NCBI GenBank assembly: GCA_001298545.1
Contig: LJCX01000020.1
Span: 1 to 52,423, forward strand
Direction of reading: 5' to 3'
From: Actinobacteria bacterium OV320
GTDB taxonomy: Bacteria; Actinomycetota; Actinomycetes; Streptomycetales; Streptomycetaceae
DNA length: 52,423 nucleotides
The position numbers and the translations under genes were made by a program. The notes under the pieces were generated by a model. That model was not told the DNA's origin, searched no databases, and worked only from the letters and a program-made list of their open reading frames with translations. Position 1 is the first letter of the stretch. Each line of letters starts with the position of its first letter. Shown piece by piece: positions 25,913-35,151 of this stretch.

Positions 25913-27693
25913 CCTCGTTGTACTCGGCGGCCGCGCGCCGCACAGACTCCCGTCCGGCGGTCGTACCCCCCGTCCGGCCGTCGGGCGGGTCCTGGCCGAC
26001 GGTGCGCCTGGTGCGTCACCTTCTGCCCTACTGGCGCAGGCTGCTGACGGCGGGGCTCGCCGCGGCCGGCAGTGAACTGGCGGCGGCCGCCCTCATGGCG
26101 ACCGCGTCCTGGCTGATCACACGGGCCGCGCAGCAGCCGCCGCTCGCCTCGGTGAGCCTTGCGATCGTGGCCGTGCGCGCCCTGGCCCTGGGGCGCGGGG
26201 CCCTGCGTTACGGTGACCGGCTGCTCGGGCACGACGGTGTGCTGCGGGCCGTCGCGGGGTTCCGCACCAGGGTGTACGAGGCGCTGGTGCCGCTCGCGCC
26301 GGCGGGGACGCCCGCTTTCCGCAGCGGTGATCTGCTGACCCGGCTCGTCGACGACGTGGATGCCGCGCAGGATCTGCTGCTGCGGATCCTGCTGCCGACC
26401 GCGGCCGCCGCCGCGGTGTGTGTCGCCGCGACCGCGACGGCCTCGATGCTGCTGCCCGAGGCGGGTCTTGTGCTCGGGGTGCTGTTGTTCGTGGCCGTCC
26501 TGCTCGTGCCGACGACGGTGCTCGCCGTGGCCCGGCGCACGGGGCGGGCGCAGGCGGCACTGCGGGCCGAACTCGCCGCGCACGTGGTGGACTTGAGCGA
26601 GGGGGCGGCGGACCTCGCCGCTTACGGCGCCCAGGGGCGGGCCGCCGCGCGGGCCCGGCTGGCCGCCGCGCGGATCGCCCGTCTGGAGCGGCGGCGTGCG
26701 CTGACCACGTCGCTGGCGTCCGCCGTGCTGATGCTGTTCCAGGGGGCGGCTCTGGTGGCCGTGGTGTGGAGTGCGCTGGGCTCCCATGCCGACGGAGAAC
26801 TGCCCGCCGTCCATCTGACGGTGCTCGCGGTGCTCTCCCTGGTGGCCTTCGAGGCGCTCGCGCCGCTGCCGGCGGCCGCGTTCCGGCTCGCCGAAGTGCG
26901 TGCCCGGGCAGGGCGGCTGGCCGACCTCTTCGACACGCCGGCGCCGGTCGTCGAGCCGGCCGCCGCGGTGGCGCTCGTCGTGGACGGCCCGGTCGGCGTG
27001 CACATCCGCGATCTGACGGTGCGCCACCGGACGTGTGACGCACCGGCGTTGGACGGTCTGAGTCTGCATCTGCCGGCCGGACAGCGCACCGTGCTGCTCG
27101 GCGCGAGCGGCTCGGGGAAGTCGACGCTGATCTCGGCGCTCATGCGGTTCGTGGACTACGAGGGCGGCAGCATCGAAGTCGCCGGCCGCGAGCTGCGGGA
27201 CTGCGCCGGCCATGAGGTGCGGCGGGTGATCACCGGGATGACCCAGGACGCCCACGTCTTCCACGCCACCATCCGCGCCAACCTGCTGCTCGCCCGGCCG
27301 GACGCCGGCGACACCGAGCTGCGCGACGCGGCGCGCCGGGCGCGGATCCTGGAGTGGATCGAGTCGCTGCCCGACGGATTCGACACCTGCCTCGGGCCCG
27401 ACGGCACGGAGCCCTCCGGCGGGCAGCGGACCCGGCTGCTGCTGGCCCGCGCGCTGCTCGCCGATCCGCCTGTCCTCGTCCTGGACGAACCGACCGAGGG
27501 ACTCGACCCGGACGCCGCGGCTGACGTGCTCGCCGACATCCTCGACGCCACCCGCAACCGTACGACCCTTCTGGTCACGCATGAACGGGAGGGCCTCACC
27601 GGCGCCGACCAGGTCGTGACGATCGAGCGCGGACGGGTGCGCGCCGGTGCGGCCGGTGAGGGCCGGGCCGCGGGGGCTCCCGTGGACCGGTGA
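25909..27693 (+). CDS. cydC: Cysteine/glutathione exporter subunit CydC
   Basis: A 594-aa ABC half-transporter, partner of CydD. About six helices (residues 40-310) precede the nucleotide-binding domain with Walker A GASGSGKSTLI, signature PSGGQRTRLLLARALL and Walker B VLVLDEPTEGLD. Its ATG overlaps the cydD stop (ATGA at 25909-25912), so translation is coupled and the two proteins form a heterodimer. Last gene of the cyd operon. Confidence 0.93.
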   Translation: MTSLYSAAARRTDSRPAVVPPVRPSGGSWPTVRLVRHLLPYWRRLLTAGLAAAGSELAAAALMATASWLITRAAQQPPLASVSLAIVAVRALALGRGALRYGDRLLGHDGVLRAVAGFRTRVYEALVPLAPAGTPAFRSGDLLTRLVDDVDAAQDLLLRILLPTAAAAAVCVAATATASMLLPEAGLVLGVLLFVAVLLVPTTVLAVARRTGRAQAALRAELAAHVVDLSEGAADLAAYGAQGRAAARARLAAARIARLERRRALTTSLASAVLMLFQGAALVAVVWSALGSHADGELPAVHLTVLAVLSLVAFEALAPLPAAAFRLAEVRARAGRLADLFDTPAPVVEPAAAVALVVDGPVGVHIRDLTVRHRTCDAPALDGLSLHLPAGQRTVLLGASGSGKSTLISALMRFVDYEGGSIEVAGRELRDCAGHEVRRVITGMTQDAHVFHATIRANLLLARPDAGDTELRDAARRARILEWIESLPDGFDTCLGPDGTEPSGGQRTRLLLARALLADPPVLVLDEPTEGLDPDAAADVLADILDATRNRTTLLVTHEREGLTGADQVVTIERGRVRAGAAGEGRAAGAPVDR

Positions 27694-27922
27694 CGCGCCG
27701 GGGCGGCCAGGAGGGCGCCGACGCCGTCTTCCCCTCCACTGCCGGGTGCGCTCCGGATCGAAACGTCCTCCACTTCTGTCGCCTATCCCGAGTGGGTGCT
27801 TCCGGCGTTAATCGATCACGGTTCAGCGGACAAGCCGCTGCTGACGTTCCAGCAGATCGCCGTGGTGGTCGCGGGGACCGTGGACGTGGGTGACGCAGCC
27901 ACGGCGCCGACTACGACGCTCC

Positions 27923-28816
27923 TCACAGGGCCAGCGCGGTTCGCGCCAGTGCGCGCAGCCAGGCGTGGGCGTGATCGGTGTCGTAGCGCTGATGCCATGA
28001 CAGGTATACCGGTGCCGACGGCAGTTCGAGCGGGAGGGGGAGCACGACCAGGCCGAAGTCGGCGACCGCTGACCGCGTGGTGGCTTCGGGAACGCTGATC
28101 AGGATGTCGGAGCCGCGCGCGAACTCCAGAGCGGCCCCTTCCGTGGGCGCGGTCGCCACCACACGGCGGGTGAGGCCGAGCCGGGCGAGGGCGTCGTCGA
28201 TGGCGTTGGTGAGGTTTCCACGTCGCGAGACGGTGACGTGTTCAGCGTCGGCGTACTGCTGTGCGGTGAGGGTCCTGACGCGGGTGAGGGGGTGTCCCTG
28301 CCTCGCGACGACGACGAGGCGGGTCTCGCCCACGTTCTCGGCACGGATGTCCGGTGCGCTCGGGCGCTTGGAGTTCGCCTCCAGGTCGACCTCGCCGCGC
28401 CGCAATTCGGGGGTGTCGATGCTCGATTCCGCGACGAAGCGCAGTCGCACGCCCGGCGCCTGTCCGCGCACGGCCGCGAGCAGTGCGGGGCCGCTCAAGG
28501 CGACGAGGGAATCGTGCCAGCGGAGTGTGAACGTGCGCTCGAGCGTGGCCAGATCGAGTTCACGGCTCGGTGCCAGCACCCCCTGGACCTGGTGCAGCAG
28601 CTCGTGCACCTGTTCCCGGACGGCGATCGCATACGGCGTCGGGGTCATCGTGCGGCCGGTGCGCACGAGGATCTGATCCCCGGTCGTGCGCCGGATCCGG
28701 CCCAGACTCCGGCTCATCGCGGGGGCGGTGACGTGCAGGCGCGCCGCCGCCCCGGCCACACTGCCCTCCTCCAGCAGCGCGTCGAGCGCGGCGAGCAGGT
28801 TCAAATCCAATTGCAT
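27923..28816 (-). CDS. LysR-family transcriptional regulator (second)
   Basis: A 297-aa regulator with the winged helix at residues 1-60 (MQLDLNLLAALDALLEEGSV, LHVTAPAMSRSLGRIRRTTG) and an effector-binding domain beyond residue 90. Start MQLDLNLL was preferred to an upstream in-frame GTG/ATG nine codons earlier because family members begin there. It is divergent from the phosphatase-like and oxidoreductase genes that follow on the plus strand, its likely targets. An inverted repeat in the shared promoter region covers its start codon, compatible with autorepression. Confidence 0.88.
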   Translation of the reverse strand: MQLDLNLLAALDALLEEGSVAGAAARLHVTAPAMSRSLGRIRRTTGDQILVRTGRTMTPTPYAIAVREQVHELLHQVQGVLAPSRELDLATLERTFTLRWHDSLVALSGPALLAAVRGQAPGVRLRFVAESSIDTPELRRGEVDLEANSKRPSAPDIRAENVGETRLVVVARQGHPLTRVRTLTAQQYADAEHVTVSRRGNLTNAIDDALARLGLTRRVVATAPTEGAALEFARGSDILISVPEATTRSAVADFGLVVLPLPLELPSAPVYLSWHQRYDTDHAHAWLRALARTALAL

Positions 28817-28846
28817 GTGAGTAATCCTAGCCGTTCCTGACATGCA
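28812..28846. promoter_or_regulatory. Candidate LysR operator, TGCATGT-N21-ACATGCA
   Basis: A perfect 7-bp inverted repeat (28812-28818 and 28840-28846) spaced by 21 nt, two helical turns centre to centre plus, in the divergent promoter of the second LysR gene. The left arm overlaps the LysR start codon. Confidence 0.45.
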
Positions 28847-28955
28847 TTTGAAGTTAATCGCCGGGCTGCCTACCGTTGAGGCGAAAGCGCAAGAAGTAAC
28901 GCGCAGTTCGGCCCTCGACCGGCCTCAGCACCCCTCCTCAGACGGGAATACCGCC

Positions 28956-29774
28956 ATGTCCGAAACGCTCCGGACCACCGACGTCGCCGCCTCCGACGCC
29001 GACCTGCTCGCCCAGACCGCGATCGCCGTGCGTGAGGCGGGTTCGGCGCTGCGCGAGCGCTTCGGCGAGGTGGTCCGCTACCAGAGCCGCGAAGAGCTGA
29101 TGCGCGCGCTGGCCGTCAACGACGACGCGGCTCTCGACATCCTGCGTCCCCGTCTGTCGAGCCTGCGTCCGCAGGCCGGCTGGGTGGAGGACGAACTGGA
29201 CGGCGGGGCGCTGCCGGCCGGCGAGTGGTGGGTCGTGGATCCGGCCGAGGGCAACGTCAACCACCTGCACGCCCTGCCGGAGTGGGCGGTGACCGCCACC
29301 CTCGTGCGGGAGAACCAGCCGGTGCTCACCGCAGTGCACCTGCCGTTGACCGGCGAGACCTACACCGCGCTCACCGGCGCGGGCGCCCACCTCGACGGCC
29401 GGCCGCTGCACGTCTCCCAGACCGCCGACCTCGGCCTGAGCATCGTGGCCACCAGCCAGGCCCGGCCGGACGAGGACGAAAAGGTCGTGCGGCGGGTCGG
29501 CTCCTCGATCACCGCGATGCTCTTCGACGCGCTCGTCGTCCGCGTCGCCGTGCCCGCGACCCTGCACCTGCTGAACGTGGCCGCCGGCCGGATCGACGCC
29601 TTCTGGCAGTTCGCCGGCGCCCGCGCGGACCTGCTTCCCGGAGCGCTGCTCGTCACCGAGGCCGGCGGACGGATCTCCGACGCCGAGGGCCGCCCCTGGA
29701 CCCCCCAGAGCCAGAGCTTTGTGGCCGCCGCGCCGGGCGTCCACGCCGAGGCCGTGTCCACGCTCTCGCGCTGA
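28956..29774 (+). CDS. Inositol-monophosphatase-like protein with altered active site
   Basis: A 272-aa protein of the IMPase/bisphosphate-nucleotidase superfamily, which removes phosphate from sugar- or nucleotide-phosphates using two or three metal ions. The core segment WWVVDPAEGNVNHLHALPEW (about residues 91-110) corresponds to the canonical W-x-x-D-P-x-D-G-T-x-N-F, but the second Asp is Glu and Thr is Asn. The C-terminal block ADLLPGALLVTEAGGRISD (about 227-245) matches the family's D...G-x-L-L-V-x-E-A-G-G. Altered ligands may change substrate or reduce activity. Start is ATG 28956 after GACGGGA. It may form an operon with the following reductase gene. Confidence 0.75.
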   Translation: MSETLRTTDVAASDADLLAQTAIAVREAGSALRERFGEVVRYQSREELMRALAVNDDAALDILRPRLSSLRPQAGWVEDELDGGALPAGEWWVVDPAEGNVNHLHALPEWAVTATLVRENQPVLTAVHLPLTGETYTALTGAGAHLDGRPLHVSQTADLGLSIVATSQARPDEDEKVVRRVGSSITAMLFDALVVRVAVPATLHLLNVAAGRIDAFWQFAGARADLLPGALLVTEAGGRISDAEGRPWTPQSQSFVAAAPGVHAEAVSTLSR

Positions 29775-29817
29775 CCGCGCACTACAAACCGCACGCCCAC
29801 GGAAGGACCAGATCATC

Positions 29818-30414
29818 ATGACCAAGATCGCAGTTCTCGGAAACGGCCGCGTCGGCGGCAACCTGGCCGCAGCCCTCGCCCGGGCAGGACACGAAGTGAC
29901 AGTGGCGGACCGCACGCCGGGCGCCGCCGCCGACGCCGCCCGGACTGCCCGGATCGTCATCAACGCCACCCCGGGCGCCGGCTCGCTGGACCGGCTCGCC
30001 GCTCTGCGCGAAGAACTCCGGGACAAGATCCTCGTCGACGTCTCCAACGCCACCACCGACGGACCGGACGGACTGCCCGCCGATCTGATCTACCCCGGCT
30101 CGAGCCTGGCCGAACAGCTCCAGAAGGCGCTCCCCGAAACGCGTGTCGTCAAGACACTCAACACCATGCTCTTCCCGGTGATGACCTCGCCGGACACGCT
30201 CGCCCAGACACCGACCGTGTTCCTCTCCGGCGAGGACGCGCAGGCCAAGCAGAGCGTCCGCGAACTGCTCACCGACCTCGGCTGGCAAAAGGAATGGATC
30301 ACCGACCTCGGCGGGATCCAGACCGCCCGCGCCACAGAGGCCGCGATCCTGTTCGTACCTCACGTCATCCGTTCCACCGGATTCACACCCTTCGCGATCT
30401 CCATCGCCCGCTGA
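29818..30414 (+). CDS. Rossmann-fold NADPH-dependent F420 reductase-like protein
   Basis: A 198-aa NAD(P)-binding protein of the F420-reductase/NADP-oxidoreductase family. It opens with IAVLGNGRVGGNLAAALARA (residues 4-23), a G-x-G-x-x-G nucleotide-binding loop, and includes VINATPGAGSLD, KILVDVSNATTDGPDGLP and VVKTLNTMLFPVM, all typical of this family. Members pass hydride between NADPH and F420 or use other substrates; the loop cannot distinguish these. GGAAGGA lies eleven bases before ATG 29818. It follows the IMPase-like gene by 43 bp. Exact reaction unknown. Confidence 0.8.
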   Translation: MTKIAVLGNGRVGGNLAAALARAGHEVTVADRTPGAAADAARTARIVINATPGAGSLDRLAALREELRDKILVDVSNATTDGPDGLPADLIYPGSSLAEQLQKALPETRVVKTLNTMLFPVMTSPDTLAQTPTVFLSGEDAQAKQSVRELLTDLGWQKEWITDLGGIQTARATEAAILFVPHVIRSTGFTPFAISIAR

Positions 30415-30652
30415 CAAACTTGAACCCGGCGACGTCCTCTTCGCCGGCGTCGTGCCAAGCCCGGCCCGCCGCATCGGCATCGGTGTGGGCCCCGGCCCGC
30501 CGGGGACGGCGACGGGCGGCGCGCGCGCTTCGGGCAACGGCCGAATACGCGCACACCGCCATCGTCCTGCCGCGGGTGTTCCTCGGGATCGGACCCGGCA
30601 ACCGCCCCGGCACCGGCTTCACAGGCTCGCCGGCCGGGGCCGAAGGACAAGA

Positions 30653-31288
30653 TCAGCCCTTGCTGTTCCACCTGTCGAGCGCGGCGTAGGCGGGCTGCCA
30701 TTCGTTGCGGTAGGCGGCGCGTACGGGTTCGGGCAGTACGGCGAGCATGGTGTTGACGGTGTCCTCGTCGGCGCCGTCGAGGACCCAGGGGGTCAGCAAG
30801 GGGCCGTCCGGCCCGGTCTTGGCGCCGTGGATCCGGCCGTAGTGCTGCCACTGCTCCAGCGTCAGAAGGTCCTGGATCAGCGGCAGTGCCTGGTCCTCCT
30901 CGTGCTTGAGGTGTCCGGTCAGGTTGACGGCCAGGCTGTCAACGGCGATCGCGAGGCGTTCGGGCCCGCCCTCCGGGTCGGCCAGCGCGGCGTCGATGGT
31001 CTCGACGAGCGGGTCGATGGCAGCGTGTTCGGCGTCCATCGCGTCCAGCAGGGCCAGGTCGTCGGCGCGGCCGGCCGCCGCCTGGCGCAGCACCGGCCAC
31101 AGCGCTTCGTCCTCGGCGGTGTGGTGGATGTGCAGGGCCTTCTTGAATATGTCCCAGCCGGCGGCGCCGGTGAGGACCCGCCGCGGGTCGTCGTCGACGC
31201 GCGCCGTGATCGTGGCCATGATGTCCAGCTCGCGCCGCAGCGCGTTGTGCATCGCGTACATCAACGACATGTCGAGCCTGTCGCCCAT
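30653..31288 (-). CDS. Hemerythrin-domain protein
   Basis: A 211-aa cytoplasmic protein with a hemerythrin HHE four-helix bundle that binds a di-iron or related centre. Likely ligands lie in MYAMHNALRREL, LHIHHTAEDEALWPVL, DAEHAAIDPL and TGHLKHEEDQALPLI. Such domains sense or carry oxygen, NO or iron. Start ATG 31288 has AGGAGA about seven bases upstream; ATG 31330 is an alternative. It converges with the Rossmann-fold gene. The conserved ECF-type promoter element at 31396-31427 lies upstream, which links it to the sigma gene at 42418-43380. Confidence 0.9.
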   Translation of the reverse strand: MGDRLDMSLMYAMHNALRRELDIMATITARVDDDPRRVLTGAAGWDIFKKALHIHHTAEDEALWPVLRQAAAGRADDLALLDAMDAEHAAIDPLVETIDAALADPEGGPERLAIAVDSLAVNLTGHLKHEEDQALPLIQDLLTLEQWQHYGRIHGAKTGPDGPLLTPWVLDGADEDTVNTMLAVLPEPVRAAYRNEWQPAYAALDRWNSKG

Positions 31289-31852
31289 GGTCTCTCCTGA
31301 TCCCGTGTCGGCGGACCGGAGTTCTCGCATCCGGCCTCGTCCGCCGTGTCTGTTGGTTCTGTGCCGCGCCGGTCGCGCCGATCCGCAGCCTCACCCTCAT
31401 GACAGGCCGTGGCGCACAGATGTGACCGCCGACGACCGTACCGAGAAAGTCCGTCCGCGCCTCGGCGGCTGGACGCCGTCACAAGCCGAAGCCAAGCCGC
31501 GGAACAGATCCGGCCACATCGCACCGATACGGGCACCCTCCGGGGCGGGACAGCTCCCGGGAGGGGGAACCGTACGTGAGCCATCGGCAGTTGGACGTCG
31601 GCCCTCCTACCGGCTCTTCCAGCTCCCGGCCTGCCACCCGGCCTGCCGTCCGGTTCGGCGCCGGCACGCGCCGCCAAGTCGGCGCCAACCCGGTCGACAG
31701 TCACAAACAAGTCATGTGATCGATGCTGAGGCGCCAGAACAAGATGCAAGGGGGCGGTCATACCGCAGCAGTGCGAGTCGGTCCCGGTGCGTCCTGTGTG
31801 AATACCAGTCATCAAGTCGTGGTTTCACTCGAACCGGAGGGAAGAGGCCAAG
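31289..31852. other. Divergent intergenic region
   Basis: About 564 bp between the hemerythrin gene (minus) and the ScyD-like gene (plus). It contains the ECF-type element at 31396-31427 oriented toward the hemerythrin gene. No ORF is convincing and no promoter could be assigned to the ScyD-like gene. Confidence 0.4.
31396..31427 (-). promoter_or_regulatory. ECF-type promoter element, hemerythrin gene
   Basis: Read on the minus strand: GTCACAT at the -35 position, then CTGTCAT at the -10 position, with the first T of GTCAC 20 nt before the start of CTGTC. The spacing is identical to the elements at 37081, 39222 and 43411. It ends 107 bp before the assigned start codon and 65 bp before the alternative ATG 31330. 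Confidence 0.6.
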
Positions 31853-33052
31853 ATGTGGCGTCTCAAAACGAGCAGGACACTGGCCGCCGGTGTGGCGGCA
31901 GCGGCAGCGCTCGTCGGCGTGGGAGCCGGACCATCGGGACAGGCGGCCGAGGCCGTCACGCAATCGCCCCGTCCGACCAGCCATCTCACCAGCGACGCAC
32001 CGGTCACCGTGGTGGCCAGCGGGCTGAACTCACCGCGGAGCCTGACCTGGGGATCTGACGGTCACCTCCTGGTCGCCGAGATGGGGGCCACCCCCACGGA
32101 GTGCCGCGGCACCGGCTTCGCCACCAGGTGCTACGGCCTCACCGGGTCGGTCGCGGACGTCTCGTCCGGCGCGCCGGTGCGGATCACCGAAGGACTGCCG
32201 ACGGCGTTCAACCAGGAAGAGACGATCGGCCCCAACGGCCTGGCCGTCGGCCCCAACGGCCACGTGTACACGCTTCAGGCCGGGTCGCCGGAGCAGGTCC
32301 CGTCCAGTCTGCCCGCGGACCTGTCCGCGGTGCTGAGCAAGCAGTACGGGTCGGTGATGGACATCACCGGCGGGCGGCGCAAGGTGATAGCGAACCCCGG
32401 CACGGTCAACTGGCAGTGGACCGCGGCCCACCCGGACCTGTCCGACACCTATCCCGCGTCCAACCCCTACGCGCTGACGACGAAGCCGGGTGGCGGGTTC
32501 TACCTGGTGGACGCCGGGGCGAACACGCTGAGTTCGGTCGACCGTCACGGCCGCGTCAAGGTGCTCGCCTTCGTCCCCAAGACGCCGGCCGGCTCGGACG
32601 CCGTGCCGACCTGCGTCGACGTGGGCCCCGACGGCGGGGTGTACATCGGCGAGATCACCGGGCACGGCAACTCGGCCACCGCGGCCAACGTGTACCGGTA
32701 CTCGCCCAAGACCGGCAAGCTGAAGGTCTGGCAGAGCGGCTTCAGCGCCATCAGCGGCTGCGGCTTCGGTGCCAACGGTGACTTCTACGTGACCCAGTTC
32801 GACACCACCGGGTTCCTGCCGACCGGCGACCCCATCGGCAACGTCATCCAGATCAACCACCGCAACAACTCCCGTACCGTCCTGGCGGACGGAAAGCTGT
32901 TCGCGCCCACGGGCTTCGCGGCGGGCCCCGACGGCTCCATCTACGTGGCGAACAAGACCATGATGTGGCCGGCCTGCACGGACGCGCCGGCCTGCACCAC
33001 CTCCACGGACATCGGAGCCACCGGCGACGGACAGATCGTCAAGATCGGCTGA
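31853..33052 (+). CDS. Secreted ScyD/ScyE-family beta-propeller protein
   Basis: A 399-aa exported protein. A signal peptide spans about residues 1-33 (SRTLAAGVAAAAALVGVGAG core). The mature part is a series of beta-propeller-like repeats (LNSPRSLTWGSDGHLLVAEM, GPNGLAVGPNGHVYTLQAG, CVDVGPDGGVYIGEITGHG, TGFAAGPDGSIYVANKT). ScyD/ScyE proteins were first described next to scytonemin genes in cyanobacteria; the family has no assigned activity in Streptomyces. Ribosome binding site GGAGGG is about eleven bases before ATG 31853. A 16-bp hairpin terminator follows. It may be an outer-face partner of the nearby oxidase, but this is only positional. Confidence 0.85.
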   Translation: MWRLKTSRTLAAGVAAAAALVGVGAGPSGQAAEAVTQSPRPTSHLTSDAPVTVVASGLNSPRSLTWGSDGHLLVAEMGATPTECRGTGFATRCYGLTGSVADVSSGAPVRITEGLPTAFNQEETIGPNGLAVGPNGHVYTLQAGSPEQVPSSLPADLSAVLSKQYGSVMDITGGRRKVIANPGTVNWQWTAAHPDLSDTYPASNPYALTTKPGGGFYLVDAGANTLSSVDRHGRVKVLAFVPKTPAGSDAVPTCVDVGPDGGVYIGEITGHGNSATAANVYRYSPKTGKLKVWQSGFSAISGCGFGANGDFYVTQFDTTGFLPTGDPIGNVIQINHRNNSRTVLADGKLFAPTGFAAGPDGSIYVANKTMMWPACTDAPACTTSTDIGATGDGQIVKIG

Positions 33053-33071
33053 GCCTGTCCAGTCGTCTCGT

Positions 33072-33109
33072 TCGCGGGCCGGGCCGGTCACTTCCGGCCC
33101 GGCCCGCGA
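33072..33109 (+). terminator. Hairpin terminator of the ScyD-like gene
   Basis: A perfect 16-bp stem (33072-33087 with 33094-33109) and a 6-nt loop, 20 bp after the stop codon. Confidence 0.85.
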
Positions 33110-33608
33110 CGCGTCGCGCCGCCTCCGCCGCGTGCCGGCCGCGTGCCGGCCCGGCTGGTGCGGGCGCCGAAGTGCCGGCCACCGGCCGGACCGGCGGCCG
33201 AGTGCGGCGTCCCTCCCCCGCGTCGGCCGTGACGGCAGGACCGGGAAGACGCCGCTGGAGCCGGTGCTCGCCCCCGTGTTCGCGAGGGCAACCTCGCGGT
33301 CCGCTCGCGGCCGGGCGGCAACTGCTCGGCGGCAGGGGCGACGATGACGGTCCTGCGCGGCAAGGGGCCGTCCCCGCGCAAGATGACGAGCGCTGCCGAC
33401 GGCGGCGCGCCTCGAGGCGGCACACCTGCCCGTGCCGCACGCGCAGGTGCCCGATGCGGCCCGCGGCCCCCACGGCCGCACGGCAGCCGGCCGCGCATCT
33501 GCCGCCTCCGCTGCTCCAGCAGGGCTCCAGAGTCCCCACAGTGCAGCGATGCATCCTCTGCCAGGTCTTTGCTCTTCCATCACACGCAACACCCCACGGG
33601 GAGGGGAC
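33110..33608. other. Intergenic region before the multicopper oxidase
   Basis: About 500 bp without a credible ORF. It must contain the oxidase promoter, which I could not locate. Small CGTGCCGGC-type duplications occur near 33131-33150. Confidence 0.35.
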
Positions 33609-35090
33609 ATGATCCAGCGCAGAACCGTCCTGAAGGCGGGGGCAGCACTGACCGGCGCCCTCGGCGGTGCGGGCCTGCTGGTGCCCGCCGTGGCCGGTCC
33701 CGCACAGGCCACCGACCTGGACCCGAGCACCGTTCCGCAGTTCCAGCAGGCGATGCCGGTGCCCGGGGTCGTGCAGCCGGTGTGCGACCTGGGCCTGACC
33801 AGCTACTACGACATGACCCTGCAGGAGGCGGACGCGGAGATCCTGCCGGGGCGGCTGACCCGGGTCCGTACGTTCAACGGAAGCTTCCCCGGTCCCGTCA
33901 TCAAGGCGGTCTCCGGGCGACGCGTCGTGGTCAGGCAGACCAACCAGCTGAGCGTGCCCACCTCGATCCATCTGCACGGCGGCCACGTGCCCCAGAGCAG
34001 TGACGGCTCCCCCATGGACCTCATCACGCCGGGCGGCGGGTCGAAGATCTACACGTACCCCAACAGCCAGCCGCACGCGAACCTGTGGTTCCACGACCAC
34101 ACCCACCACCAGGAGTCGGAGACCGTCTACCGCGGGCTGACCGGCCTCTATCTGCTCACCGACGACGTGGAGCGGAACCTGAACCTTCCCTCCGGGGCGT
34201 ACGACGTGCCGATCGCGCTGCGGGACGCGCGCTTCGACGACAGCGGTCAACTCGTGTACACCATGGGTGACTTCATGAAGCGCCAGGTGCTGCTGGCCAA
34301 CGGCAAGGCCTGGCCGTACTTCGAGGTCGCCGCCCGCAAGTACCGCTTCCGGCTGTTCAACACGGCCAACCTGCGGTTCTTCACGCTGCAGTTGTCCGAC
34401 GGCTCGGCCTTCCAGCAGATCGGTTCCGACGGCGGGCTGCTGGAGAAGCCGCTCGACGTGACGTCGGTGTCCCTCTCCCCCGGCGAGCGCGCCGACATCG
34501 TCGTCGACTTCTCCCGGTACGCCGCCGGCACCAGGCTGATCCTCACCAACACCGGCGGGCTGCTGCCCGGCGACCCCGTCGACCAGGTCGGCAGGGTGCT
34601 GCAGTTCCGGGTCACCGGGGCCGTCCGGGACACCAGCAGCGTGCCGTCGACGCTGCGCACGCTGCCCGCCGCGGGCAGCGCCACGGTCAGCCGCGACTTC
34701 GTACTGAGCATGGACGAGACCGGCGCGACCATGGACGCGTTCATCAACGGCAAGTCGTACGACATGGACCGGATCGACACCGAGATCAAGTACGGGGCCA
34801 CGGAGATCTGGACCGTGCGCAACGCCAACCTCTACACCCCGCACAACTTCCACATCCATCTCGTGCAGTTCCGCGTCCTGGAGCGCAACGGCAAGCCCGT
34901 CACCTCCGGACCGGAGAGCGGGCTGAAGGACACCGTGCCCCTCCTGCCCGGGGAGACGGTCAAACTTCAGGCGACCTTCACGGGCTACGAGGGCACCTAC
35001 GTGTACCACTGCCACATGTTCGACCACGCCTCGATGGGCATGATGGCGAACTTCCGTGTCAGCAAGAGCACCGCCGCGCCGGCGACCTGA
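33609..35090 (+). CDS. Tat-exported multicopper oxidase (phenoxazinone-synthase/bilirubin-oxidase-like)
   Basis: A 493-aa laccase-like enzyme that oxidises phenols or aminophenols while reducing O2 to water. A twin-arginine signal (QRRTVLKAGAALTGALGGAG, residues 3-22) directs folded export. Copper ligands are visible in HLHGGH (121-126), WFHDHTHH (160-167), HNFHIHLVQF (about 415) and YHCHMFDHASMGMM (about 470), i.e. type 1, 2 and 3 sites all present. GGGGAGGGGAC precedes ATG 33609. It is in the meroterpenoid cluster and could couple or oxidise naphthoquinone products outside the cell, or serve copper tolerance. Domain call is secure; the role in the pathway is inferred from position. Confidence 0.9.
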   Translation: MIQRRTVLKAGAALTGALGGAGLLVPAVAGPAQATDLDPSTVPQFQQAMPVPGVVQPVCDLGLTSYYDMTLQEADAEILPGRLTRVRTFNGSFPGPVIKAVSGRRVVVRQTNQLSVPTSIHLHGGHVPQSSDGSPMDLITPGGGSKIYTYPNSQPHANLWFHDHTHHQESETVYRGLTGLYLLTDDVERNLNLPSGAYDVPIALRDARFDDSGQLVYTMGDFMKRQVLLANGKAWPYFEVAARKYRFRLFNTANLRFFTLQLSDGSAFQQIGSDGGLLEKPLDVTSVSLSPGERADIVVDFSRYAAGTRLILTNTGGLLPGDPVDQVGRVLQFRVTGAVRDTSSVPSTLRTLPAAGSATVSRDFVLSMDETGATMDAFINGKSYDMDRIDTEIKYGATEIWTVRNANLYTPHNFHIHLVQFRVLERNGKPVTSGPESGLKDTVPLLPGETVKLQATFTGYEGTYVYHCHMFDHASMGMMANFRVSKSTAAPAT

Positions 35091-35151
35091 GCGAGTGGGC
35101 GGGCGCCGGCGGCCGGCACGAGGCCGTCGGCGTACGTGGTGCGGCGGACCG

